A stretch of DNA of 18,622 nt, taken from contig JAPPKV010000531.1 of the NCBI GenBank assembly GCA_028819775.1, positions 1,414 through 20,035 of the forward strand, read 5' to 3'. This document shows, piece after piece, positions 7,377-15,153 of this stretch. Position 1 is the first letter of the stretch. Each line of letters starts with the position of its first letter. A model generated the notes under the pieces. It saw nothing but the letters and a program-made list of their open reading frames with translations, was not told the DNA's origin and made no database searches. This DNA comes from Gammaproteobacteria bacterium (GTDB lineage: Bacteria > Pseudomonadota > Gammaproteobacteria > Pseudomonadales > Azotimanducaceae_A). A program made the position numbers and the translations under genes.

Positions 7377-10108
7377 TGCGACGTTTCCCCTAGCCCGAAT
7401 GCGCCCGGTCGCTGCAGGTCGTACACCACCACGGCTTCGGCGGCGTGATTCGCAGCCGGGTCCCGGCGGCGTGCTGCGGCGATTGCACGGTCCTTTGCGT
7501 TGTCGTCCGGACGGTACTGCTCGTGCAGGCGCCGGTGACGGTCCTCAGTCGCCTCGTCGCCAAGCCGGGCCGCAACCTGCGCCATCCCGTAGTGCGCGGT
7601 GACGTTCTCCGGATCGATGGCGAGCGCCTGGCGGTACCGGTCGGCGGCGGCTTCGAGCCATTGCCGTTCGGCGTCGTGAGAAGAGGACAACTTGGCGCGT
7701 TCGAACAGGGCCCGCCCGAGGGTGTTCAGCGCCCGGTAGTCCCGCGAGAAATCGAAGCCCCGGCGCCGGGCCTCCTCGAACCGGGTCTCGAGCAGCGCCG
7801 TGAGTGATTCGATGGCGGCATCGAACTCGCCGTTCTGCAGGTCGACCAACGCGCCGAACCAGGCGACCGACCAGGGATAGGCGCCATGAGCGGACGCCCG
7901 GCGCAACGCCTCGCCGGCTTCGTCGAGGCGTCCCTCGCGGATCAGCACGCGGGCGAGGTTCAGATCCCCTTCGGCGCGGCCCAACTCGGCGACCGTCTGG
8001 AACGCCGCCTCGGCCTGCCGCAGTGCACCCCGGTCCGGTTTAGCCAGCAGGCCGATGCCGTAGTCGTTCCAGCGCTGCCACAGCGGAATGTCGGGCGCGC
8101 CCTGCCGCTCGGCCGCTGCGACGGGAAACGCGACCCCGTCGGTGGCGATGGTGGTGATGGGCAGCGTATTGCCCGCGAACGCCTCGCCCTGGAAATGCCG
8201 CATGTAGATGGTGTCGAATTTCCGGTAGTGGAGCCGCGCCGTGACGACGAGGGGTGCGTCGAGATGCTTCGGCACGGTCAAGCGGTAGTGGGCGACGCTA
8301 GCCGCGCCCGGCGGCAATTGGTGGTTGTAGAGCGGTGTGAAGATGTCCTCCGCGTTGCGCCGGTCGATGCGGTTCCCGTCCCGATCGAGCACGTAGGCGT
8401 TGACGAAGTGAGAGTAGGGGTCGACGGCGCCGTCGATCGGATTCCGCCCGCCGCTGATGCCGATGAGCCTCTCGCCGCTCGTCGCGGCGACCTCGAGCCA
8501 AACTTCGTTCGAATCCGCGGTGCCCTGCGTGAAGGTGTGGCCGAGGGTCAGCGTCCTCAACACCACTTCGAGCACATACTCGCCGCCCGGTGCCAAGGCG
8601 GGCACCTCGGGACGGAGCGGCGCGGTCAACGGCGCATCGATGGCGGCCCCGGCGCGAATGCCGAATATGTCCACCCGCAAGCTGCCTTCGAGAAACTCCC
8701 GGTGGGCTTCGTTGACGGATTCGGGAAACCCGAGCAAATGCGCAAGCGCCGTGTTGGCGGCCGGAAAGTGGTGGCCGTGCACGGTCAGCGCGCCGCTATC
8801 GTCGTTGCGCTTGGCCGCGAAGTCGTCCGACTCGAGGAGCGGCATGTGGCACCGGTTGCAGTTCTCCTCGGCCTTGGGGGGGTAGTAGAAGCTGGTGACG
8901 CCATGTCCCGAAACCCCGCTAAGCAGGAACGCGTCGTAGTGGTTCTGGCCGCGCAGCCACTTGTAGTGGTTCAAGGCCACCGGCAGGTGCACCTTGTGGC
9001 AGGTGCCGCAGAACTCCGCGGACTTGTGCAGGGGCTTTAGGAAGGTTCGCTTGTGCAGCGCCGGTTTCGCCTTGATGAGAAAGCCGTTGAGCCAGGAGGC
9101 GATGGGTTGGTCCGAGCGCGAGAATGGGTACCGCTCGGGCACGCCGATGACGAAGTCGGCGTTGCCGCGTACGCTGCCGATGGCTTCGATGGCGTGGCAG
9201 CTCACGCAGGTGATGCCGGCGTGTGCCGTCGGGTCGTGCACGTCGTCGAACTCGGGGTCGTCGAAACGGCCGCTGAACAACGGCACCGGGTCGTGACACC
9301 CCGCGCAGAAGCGCGCCGCGTGGACATTGCCGTCCCGGGCCAGCACCGACGCCCGCGTATTGCGGACCGAGAACAGGTAAGCGGGGTTGTTGAACGACGC
9401 GAAACGATGCGCGCTGTATTGCCATTGGGCATGGGCATCCGGGTGGCAGCGCGCGCATTCGTCGTCGCGCATCAACTCCGCGGAAACGATGTGACCGCCC
9501 GTGGATGTACGTGCCAAGGCCGGCAGGAAGTCCGCTTCGCCGTCGGTGTCGTCTTGCCGGGGTTCGACCAGCCACAGGCTCAAGATGCCGACGGCTAGGC
9601 TGGCCGCGCCGATGCCAAGCCCCGCCGACCAGCGAATGCGCCTGCCGGCGAGGCGGTGCAGTACGAACAGCCAGGCGATCAGGAGCGGCGTCGCGATGTG
9701 CGCCCAGTACGCTGCGGAGCGAAGCGCGGGGTCGCGCAGTTCGACGAGCGGAATGCCCCGGGTCAGTCCGAACCCGGTGGCGAGCAGAAGGATGACACAG
9801 CCGAACAGCGCCAGCCCCAAGCGCACCGCGAGGCGGTTGGGACGGCCGATGGCGCGGCGCAGATGCATGACGCCGTAGACGAGCACGGGGACCGTGATCG
9901 TGAGACCGAGCAGCAGGTGCCCGAGGAACATCGACAGGTAGACGGCGTCTTCCAGGCTCTCGCCGGTCAACCATTGGCGGTAGGTAATCGCACCGAGGTA
10001 GGCGGAGTTCACGACCAGCAAGGCGAATAGGGCCAGCACGAACAGCAGCAGCTTGCGCATCCCCGGTCCGACGACGGGTATGGGCGGGCGGCTGGGACCG
10101 TTGTTCAT
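7373..10108 (-). CDS. Membrane-bound multiheme c-type cytochrome (C554-like) with TPR C-terminus
   Basis: The product is 911 aa. Five hydrophobic helices (about 18-40, 55-81, 96-115, 131-151, 161-181) precede a soluble region with five CXXCH heme c sites at 218-222 (CARCH), 268-272 (CAGCH), 301-305 (CVSCH), 367-371 (CGTCH) and 417-421 (CNRCH). Extra histidines, such as GHHFP (445-449) and GHTF (523-526), could be distal heme ligands. His63/His82 and His137/His151 lie in helices 2 and 4, as expected for a di-heme b module; the His137-x13-His151 spacing is typical. TPR-like helices fill about 693-870. With the N-terminus inside, the heme c region is periplasmic, so the protein may link quinone and periplasmic electron carriers. 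The ATG at 10108 is used here; Met17 (10060), just before the first helix, is an alternative start. It is first in a coupled pair with the CRTAC gene. Confidence 0.88.
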   Translation of the reverse strand: MNNGPSRPPIPVVGPGMRKLLLFVLALFALLVVNSAYLGAITYRQWLTGESLEDAVYLSMFLGHLLLGLTITVPVLVYGVMHLRRAIGRPNRLAVRLGLALFGCVILLLATGFGLTRGIPLVELRDPALRSAAYWAHIATPLLIAWLFVLHRLAGRRIRWSAGLGIGAASLAVGILSLWLVEPRQDDTDGEADFLPALARTSTGGHIVSAELMRDDECARCHPDAHAQWQYSAHRFASFNNPAYLFSVRNTRASVLARDGNVHAARFCAGCHDPVPLFSGRFDDPEFDDVHDPTAHAGITCVSCHAIEAIGSVRGNADFVIGVPERYPFSRSDQPIASWLNGFLIKAKPALHKRTFLKPLHKSAEFCGTCHKVHLPVALNHYKWLRGQNHYDAFLLSGVSGHGVTSFYYPPKAEENCNRCHMPLLESDDFAAKRNDDSGALTVHGHHFPAANTALAHLLGFPESVNEAHREFLEGSLRVDIFGIRAGAAIDAPLTAPLRPEVPALAPGGEYVLEVVLRTLTLGHTFTQGTADSNEVWLEVAATSGERLIGISGGRNPIDGAVDPYSHFVNAYVLDRDGNRIDRRNAEDIFTPLYNHQLPPGAASVAHYRLTVPKHLDAPLVVTARLHYRKFDTIYMRHFQGEAFAGNTLPITTIATDGVAFPVAAAERQGAPDIPLWQRWNDYGIGLLAKPDRGALRQAEAAFQTVAELGRAEGDLNLARVLIREGRLDEAGEALRRASAHGAYPWSVAWFGALVDLQNGEFDAAIESLTALLETRFEEARRRGFDFSRDYRALNTLGRALFERAKLSSSHDAERQWLEAAADRYRQALAIDPENVTAHYGMAQVAARLGDEATEDRHRRLHEQYRPDDNAKDRAIAAARRRDPAANHAAEAVVVYDLQRPGAFGLGETSQ

Positions 10109-10125
10109 TGGTGCAGATCCGAACG

Positions 10126-10150
10126 GTGACGAAGGTCAGTCATTCGTCAC
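10126..10150. promoter_or_regulatory. 8-bp inverted repeat upstream of cytochrome gene
   Basis: GTGACGAA (10126-10133) and TTCGTCAC (10143-10150) form a perfect dyad around nine bases. The centre is about 30 bases upstream of the cytochrome ATG, inside the 128-base divergent region shared with the plus-strand CRTAC gene. It could be an operator for a dimeric regulator or a hairpin in the leader of the cytochrome mRNA. Confidence 0.4.
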
Positions 10151-10175
10151 GAAACGAGGGTCTGGCATGGGGTCG

Positions 10176-10204
10176 TATCATACTCCTTCGATGGTGACAT
10201 CACC
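10176..10204. promoter_or_regulatory. Overlapping divergent -10-like boxes and a short dyad
   Basis: TATCAT (10176-10181, plus strand) and TATGAT (10182-10177, minus strand) each match the -10 consensus at five of six positions and overlap within GTATCATAC. No good -35 boxes are seen at 16-18 bases on either strand. Just downstream, GGTGA-CA-TCACC (10193-10204) is a perfect 5-bp dyad that repeats the GGTGAC half-site found at 10125-10130. The arrangement would suit shared control of the two divergent units. Confidence 0.3.
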
Positions 10205-10236
10205 GGTGCGCAGTGGTTGGCAGAGGCAGACCAGCG

Positions 10237-11892
10237 ATGGGGTGGAAAGTGATCTGGCTCGCGATCCCACTCGCGTTCGACGCAACGTCTGGGGGTGCCG
10301 AGCCGCGTTTCGCCGAGGTCGGTGCCGAGGCCGGACTGGACTTCACGCACGTCAATGGCATGGCCGGGGAACTGTGGCTGGCCGAAATCATGGGCGCGGG
10401 GGTAGGCGTGCTCGATTTCGATGGCGATGGCCTGCTCGACGTCTGGCTTGTCCAGGGCGGACCGTTGCGCGACCGGGCCGGCGACCTGCCCTGCGATCGT
10501 CTGTTCCGGAACACGACCGCCGCACCCGGGGAACCGGCGTTCATCGACGTCACCACGGCATCGGGAATCTGCGCCTCGGGCTACGGCATGGGAATCGCGA
10601 CCGCCGACGTCGACCTCGACGGCGACCTCGACGTTTTCGTGGCCAACTTCGGACCCAACCAACTGTTCGAGAACCTCGGCGACGGTCGGTTTCGGGACGC
10701 GACGGCGGATGCCGGTCTGCGCTACGACGATTGGTCGGTCAGCGCTTCCTTCGCGGACATCGACGGCGACTTGCTGCCCGACCTCTACGTCGCCAACTAC
10801 GTGGACTGGAGCATCGCAGCACACAAGGTCTGTCGGGACGACGCGGGCGTGGCGAGCTACTGCTCGCCGGAGGTCTACCGACCGTCGGTGGACCGGCTCT
10901 ACCGGAACCTGGGCGGGTTCGAATTCGTCGAGGTCGGGGCCGAAGCGGGAATCGCCGCCGTCCGTGGTGCGGGCCTGGGTGTCATCGCACACGATTTCGA
11001 CGGCGACCGGGACATCGACTTCTACGTTGCCAACGACATGAACGAGAACCGGTTGTGGGTGAACCACCGCGGCACGCAGTTCGTGGACAACGCGCTCCTG
11101 GCCGGTGTCGCGGTCAACGGCGACGGCAACGTCGAGGCGAGCATGGGCATCGACGCGGAGGACTTCGACCACGACTGCGACATCGACATCTTCGTTACCC
11201 ACCTTGCCGTGCAGACCAATACGCTCTACGTCAACGAAGGCGATGGCTGGTATGCGGACCGCACCGGTGTGCATGGCGCGGCGGCGTCGAGCATTCCGTT
11301 CACTGGCTTCGGGACGGGCTGGTTCGATGCCGACAACGACGGCGACCTCGACCTCTTCGCCGCCAACGGCGCAGTCACCGCGATCGCCGGGCAGGATCCG
11401 GGTCCGCTGGAATTGCCCTTGCGCCAGCGCAACCAGTTCTGGCGCAACGATGGCGGTCGCTACACCGAGGTCCGCATTCCAGCTTTCGAACCGGCGGAGG
11501 TGAGCCGCGGCACGGCGTTCGCCGACTTCGACAACGACGGCGACCTGGACCTATTGGTCACGAACAACCGGGGACCGGCAAGGCTCTACCGGAATGACTC
11601 GGCGGGCGGCCACTGGCTCGGACTCGACCTGGCCGGCCCCGGCGCCGCCGGGAGTCGCGTCGCATTGGAACCGAGCCGCTGTGACGGCAGGAGGGTGTCG
11701 ACGGACGGCAGCTACGCGTCGGCAAACGACTCCCGGATCGTGTTCGGGCTCGGTGCCGAGGACGGGCCGCGTCGGGTTCGCGTGCGTTGGCCGAATGGCG
11801 CAGAGCAGGCCTACGGCCCCCTCGTGGTAGACGCCTACCACACGTTGAAACGCCCGGATGCGCCTACCCGCCGCGATGACCCTGTTCGATAG
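10237..11892 (+). CDS. Secreted CRTAC1-type protein (FG-GAP/VCBS propeller plus ASPIC/UnbV)
   Basis: The product is 551 aa. A short signal peptide is likely (MGWK, hydrophobic about 5-14, cleavage near Ala21). Acidic FG-GAP/VCBS loops begin near 60, 124, 174, 253, 309, 364 and 430, for example DFDGDGLLD and DFDNDGDLD, giving seven blades. An ASPIC/UnbV region covers about 471-538 and includes RWPNG (517-521). Cys199 and Cys209 lie before LYRN (221-224), the same place as a Cys pair in the lipoprotein paralogue, and could form a disulfide. The ATG at 10237, with AGAGG ten bases upstream, is chosen over the GTG at 10213 because it gives a cleaner signal peptide. It is divergent from the cytochrome gene, and its 3' end overlaps the convergent CRTAC lipoprotein gene by 29 bases. 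Function is unknown beyond a likely secreted binding role. Confidence 0.88.
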   Translation: MGWKVIWLAIPLAFDATSGGAEPRFAEVGAEAGLDFTHVNGMAGELWLAEIMGAGVGVLDFDGDGLLDVWLVQGGPLRDRAGDLPCDRLFRNTTAAPGEPAFIDVTTASGICASGYGMGIATADVDLDGDLDVFVANFGPNQLFENLGDGRFRDATADAGLRYDDWSVSASFADIDGDLLPDLYVANYVDWSIAAHKVCRDDAGVASYCSPEVYRPSVDRLYRNLGGFEFVEVGAEAGIAAVRGAGLGVIAHDFDGDRDIDFYVANDMNENRLWVNHRGTQFVDNALLAGVAVNGDGNVEASMGIDAEDFDHDCDIDIFVTHLAVQTNTLYVNEGDGWYADRTGVHGAAASSIPFTGFGTGWFDADNDGDLDLFAANGAVTAIAGQDPGPLELPLRQRNQFWRNDGGRYTEVRIPAFEPAEVSRGTAFADFDNDGDLDLLVTNNRGPARLYRNDSAGGHWLGLDLAGPGAAGSRVALEPSRCDGRRVSTDGSYASANDSRIVFGLGAEDGPRRVRVRWPNGAEQAYGPLVVDAYHTLKRPDAPTRRDDPVR

Positions 11893-13591
11893 GCGACCCG
11901 GCACCTTGCCGTAGAACTGCCGTCCGCCCGGCTGGGAAGTCCCCGAACGACTCAACCGCGAGCCCGCCATCCGCCGTCGACGGCCAGACCACCGTGACAT
12001 CGCTCGCCTTGGTCGCCTTGCCGAGGCCGAAGTGGACCAGCGGATCGCTGGCGGAGAGGTAGCTGCCTTCGGGCCTGACGTCGCGATAGACGCGTTTTCC
12101 GTCGATCACGGCGGAGACCGTCGCGCCGTGCGCATCCCGGCCCGGCTCGCCGAGCACGGCGCGGAAACGCAGCCAGTTGCCGCGCGCTGACACGCGGTTC
12201 ATCAACAGGTAGGCGGGGGCGTCGCGGTTCGCAATGAGCAGATCGAGTCCCCCGTCGCCGTCCACGTCGCCGACCGCCAGCCCCCGGCTGGTGTGTACCA
12301 GCGGCGGTTCCACGGCGCCCCGTGGCATGACCTCCTCGAAACGCCCGTCGGCGGTGCCTCGGAACAGCACGTTGGGCTCGTCGAAGTCGAGCTGGGTGGG
12401 CTGCTCGTCGTGCGTCTCGGTGCCGACCATGCCGTTGGCTTCGTAGAGGTCCAGATGGCCGTCGTTGTCGAAGTCCACCACCGCGATGCCCCAGCGGGTG
12501 TAGCGGCCGGTGGTGCCGAGGCCGAGTTCAGCCGTGGAATCGCGGAAAAAGCCGCCCTCGTTGCGGAAGAACGAGTCGGTCTGGCCCTGCAGGTTGACGA
12601 CCATGAAGTCGGAATCGCCGTCGTCGTCGATGTCGGCAGCGGCGATGCCCATGCCGGCCTTGGCCACGCCGTGCTCGTCCACTGCGGATCCCCAAAGATG
12701 GCTGCGCTCCTCGAACACGAGATTGCCCCGGTTCAACCAGAGATGATCGACCGTCATGTCGTTGGCGATCGCGAAGTCCGTGAGCCCGTTGCCGTCGAAG
12801 TCCGCGCCGACGAGCCCGAAGCCGTTGCCGAAGGCCCGGTTCATGCCAGACTCCACCGTCCAGTCGGTGAAGGTGCCGTCGCCGTTGTTGCGGTAGAGCC
12901 GGTCGGCAGTGGGCGAGTTGTAGGCGAGCGGCGGACAGTAGGTCAGCAAGCTCCCGAGATAGCAGTCCATCTCGGTCTCACGTGACCAGTTGATGTAGTT
13001 GACGTGCACCAGGTCGAGGTCGCCGTCGCCGTCGAGGTCGAGGAACGCCGCGGACGTACCCCAGCCGCCATCCGCAACACCGGCTTCCAACGAGACGTCC
13101 TCGAACACCGCATTGCCCCGGTTCCGTAGCAGCACGTTCGGCCCGACGTTGGTGACGTACAGGTCGACATCGCCGTCGTTGTCGTAGTCGCCGGCCGCCA
13201 CGCCCATCCCGTAGCCGGTGTCGTTGGCGCCGTGGCCCTCGGCCGCGACGAAACGTCCCGTCCCGTCGTTCAGGAACAGCCGGTTGCCGGCTCGTGCCGC
13301 CTCTGCCTCGTCCCAGAGACTGCCGGCCTGGACGAGGTAGGCGTCGAGGTCGCCGTCGCCGTCGAGATCCGCCAGCGCGACACCGCTACCGGTGATCTCC
13401 GGCAGGAGTGGTCGCCCCGTGAATCCCGAGCGGTGCGCAAAGTCGACGCCACGGGTGCGTGCTTCCTCAGCGAACCAAGGCGGCCCGATTTCCGGCGGCG
13501 CCGAGCAACCGGCCAGCACCACACCGGGAAACAGTGCGGCTTGCCACCGGCGCACGCGTTGTCGGGGCGGGGCCGACCTGGCGGCAGTCAC
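11864..13591 (-). CDS. CRTAC1-type lipoprotein (FG-GAP/VCBS propeller plus ASPIC/UnbV)
   Basis: The product is 575 aa. A basic start and hydrophobic stretch lead to the lipobox LAGC (26-29), so Cys29 should be lipidated and the protein anchored in a membrane, facing the periplasm or outside. FG-GAP/VCBS loops begin near 75 (DLDGDGDLD), 135, 185, 264, 320, 373 and 442. The ASPIC/UnbV region covers about 483-560. Cys210 and Cys219 before LYRN (232-235) match the Cys pair of the plus-strand paralogue. The GTG at 13591 overlaps the stop of the TPR gene as GTGA (13591-13588), and no separate ribosome site is visible, so translation is probably coupled. Longer upstream frames are shadow sequence of the TPR gene. 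The C-terminal 29 bases are antisense to the end of the plus-strand CRTAC gene. Confidence 0.9.
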   Translation of the reverse strand: MTAARSAPPRQRVRRWQAALFPGVVLAGCSAPPEIGPPWFAEEARTRGVDFAHRSGFTGRPLLPEITGSGVALADLDGDGDLDAYLVQAGSLWDEAEAARAGNRLFLNDGTGRFVAAEGHGANDTGYGMGVAAGDYDNDGDVDLYVTNVGPNVLLRNRGNAVFEDVSLEAGVADGGWGTSAAFLDLDGDGDLDLVHVNYINWSRETEMDCYLGSLLTYCPPLAYNSPTADRLYRNNGDGTFTDWTVESGMNRAFGNGFGLVGADFDGNGLTDFAIANDMTVDHLWLNRGNLVFEERSHLWGSAVDEHGVAKAGMGIAAADIDDDGDSDFMVVNLQGQTDSFFRNEGGFFRDSTAELGLGTTGRYTRWGIAVVDFDNDGHLDLYEANGMVGTETHDEQPTQLDFDEPNVLFRGTADGRFEEVMPRGAVEPPLVHTSRGLAVGDVDGDGGLDLLIANRDAPAYLLMNRVSARGNWLRFRAVLGEPGRDAHGATVSAVIDGKRVYRDVRPEGSYLSASDPLVHFGLGKATKASDVTVVWPSTADGGLAVESFGDFPAGRTAVLRQGAGSPIEQGHRGG

Positions 13592-15123
13592 GGTGGCGGC
13601 GTCGGGTCGACGGGTGCGGGAATCGTCCGGTCCGCGATTCGCGCCCGGGCGGCGGCAACCTCCCGCGGTCGCGACCCGATCTTCTCCGCCCAGTCGAGAG
13701 CCGCCGTGGCCTCGTCGAGCCTGCCGACCTCGGCGAGGCATAGGGCAAGGTGCACGTACGCTGCGGCGTGGGACTCGTCGAGGGCGGCGGCGCGTTCGAA
13801 GTAGGCGATCGCCGCCGGCCAACGTTCCCTGGCCCCCTCGATGGACCCCGCGAGGTGGAGTACGACCGCCGGCTGGTCGATGCCGTACTGCACGGCATCG
13901 TTCAGGGCGGCCAGCGCCTTGTCGTATTCGCCGTTCTCCATCCAGATCCGGCCGAGCCTCTCGTGGACCCACGCCTGGGCCGGATTGAGTTCCAGGGACT
14001 GTTCGAGGTGATGGCGGGCTCTTTCGCGGTCCCCGGTCCCCTCGAGCACCGTGGCCATGGCGTTGTGAAAGGGCCAGTGTTCCGGATGGACGGCGAACGC
14101 GTGCCTGAGCACATCGAAAGCCTGGCGGGCCCGGCCCAGGCGTCCGTAGGCGATGGCGAGATTGCCAAGCAACGCCTTGTCGTCGGGGAACCGCGCCCGT
14201 AGCGGTGCCAGGATCGAAACGGCCGTCTCGAAGTCCTTGGCCTTCATGGCGTCCTCGGCCAAGGCCAGCAATCCGCCCTGGCTCATGATGTAGCGCGATT
14301 TCTCGGCGAAGCGGGGATCGGCCCAGCGCAGTGGGTCGGTGTCCTTGGCCCGGGCCATCGCGATGCGCGCATCGTCCGTTCGACCGAGCGCTTGATACGC
14401 GCGGCCCAACAGGCGGAAGACCTGGGGATGTCTGTCCGAGGGCTTCACGGTCTCGAGCAAGGCCAGCGCATCGTCGGGTCGAGACTGACGCAATGCCAGT
14501 TGTGCTAGCCCCGCGAGGGCATGCACCTCCTCGCCGAGGTCGCGGGCGCGCCGGTACGCCGCCGCGGCATCGTCGTCCTCGCCGAGATCGCGCAGCAGAG
14601 ACGCTCTCCGGAGCCAGGCGGGCGCATAGTCGGGATCGAGAGCCAACGCACGGTCGAGGGGTGTCAGCGCGGCTTCCGGGTCGCCTGTGCCGGCGGCCAG
14701 CAGGGACTGGAAGTACGGCCAGCGAAACTCCTGGGGGTCGAGGGCCTCGGCCTGCTGGTAGACAACGACGGCGGCGTCTTCGAAGTCGTTCATCTCGTAG
14801 GCCATCGCCAGCCGTCCCCGGGCTTCGGCGTCGTCCGGGCTGACCAGTGCTGCGTCATGCAAGCGGTCGAGAAACCGCCCCAGTTCGGGGTCGCCCGGAT
14901 CCACAGCGACCCGTGGCGGATCGTCGCTGCCGGACTCGTACGAGCAAGCCGCACACCACGCCAGGAGCACTAGACGGGGAGCAGTCCGTGCCGGCCGCGA
15001 GATGCGCGAGGCGACCGCTTCGAGGTCGCGGCGTATCGCATCGCGAGATCGGCGTCTGTTGCTTGGGACTGGCATGGCCCAGATGGCGTTGCGGTTCGTC
15101 ACCGTTTGATGGTGTCGATCCAT
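13588..15123 (-). CDS. TPR repeat protein, probable lipoprotein
   Basis: The product is 511 aa from the ATG at 15123. A GTG one codon earlier is possible. AGGCGG lies about six bases upstream of the ATG. A basic N-terminal stretch of about 45 residues precedes a hydrophobic segment ending in WCAAC (56-60). Cys60 may be a lipidation site, but the lipobox is not classical and the leader is long, so a later start such as the ATG at 15075 is possible. From about 97 to 497 the protein is a series of TPR-like helix pairs with phrases such as LGRAYQALGR and NLAIAYGRLGR. TPR solenoids hold protein partners. The gene follows the Sel1-like gene by 30 bases, and its stop overlaps the start of the CRTAC lipoprotein, which is the most likely partner. 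No enzymatic motif is seen. Confidence 0.87.
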   Translation of the reverse strand: MDRHHQTVTNRNAIWAMPVPSNRRRSRDAIRRDLEAVASRISRPARTAPRLVLLAWCAACSYESGSDDPPRVAVDPGDPELGRFLDRLHDAALVSPDDAEARGRLAMAYEMNDFEDAAVVVYQQAEALDPQEFRWPYFQSLLAAGTGDPEAALTPLDRALALDPDYAPAWLRRASLLRDLGEDDDAAAAYRRARDLGEEVHALAGLAQLALRQSRPDDALALLETVKPSDRHPQVFRLLGRAYQALGRTDDARIAMARAKDTDPLRWADPRFAEKSRYIMSQGGLLALAEDAMKAKDFETAVSILAPLRARFPDDKALLGNLAIAYGRLGRARQAFDVLRHAFAVHPEHWPFHNAMATVLEGTGDRERARHHLEQSLELNPAQAWVHERLGRIWMENGEYDKALAALNDAVQYGIDQPAVVLHLAGSIEGARERWPAAIAYFERAAALDESHAAAYVHLALCLAEVGRLDEATAALDWAEKIGSRPREVAAARARIADRTIPAPVDPTPPP

Positions 15124-15153
15124 CACGAACCGCCTATGGGGGAAGGTGCCTTG

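Noticed and set aside
5730..7448. 572-aa open frame on the plus strand rich in Val, Asp and Glu
   Set aside because: It is the antisense image of the FG-GAP gene; its VAVAVDVD-like runs come from complementing codons of the acidic loops.
10147..11274. 375-aa open frame on the minus strand
   Set aside because: It is the antisense image of the plus-strand CRTAC gene, with the same kind of VAVEVDV pattern and no signal or domain of its own.
13592..13972. Extension of the CRTAC lipoprotein frame upstream to 13972
   Set aside because: The extension is a shadow frame of the TPR gene. Starting at the GTG at 13591 gives a clean lipoprotein signal with LAGC.
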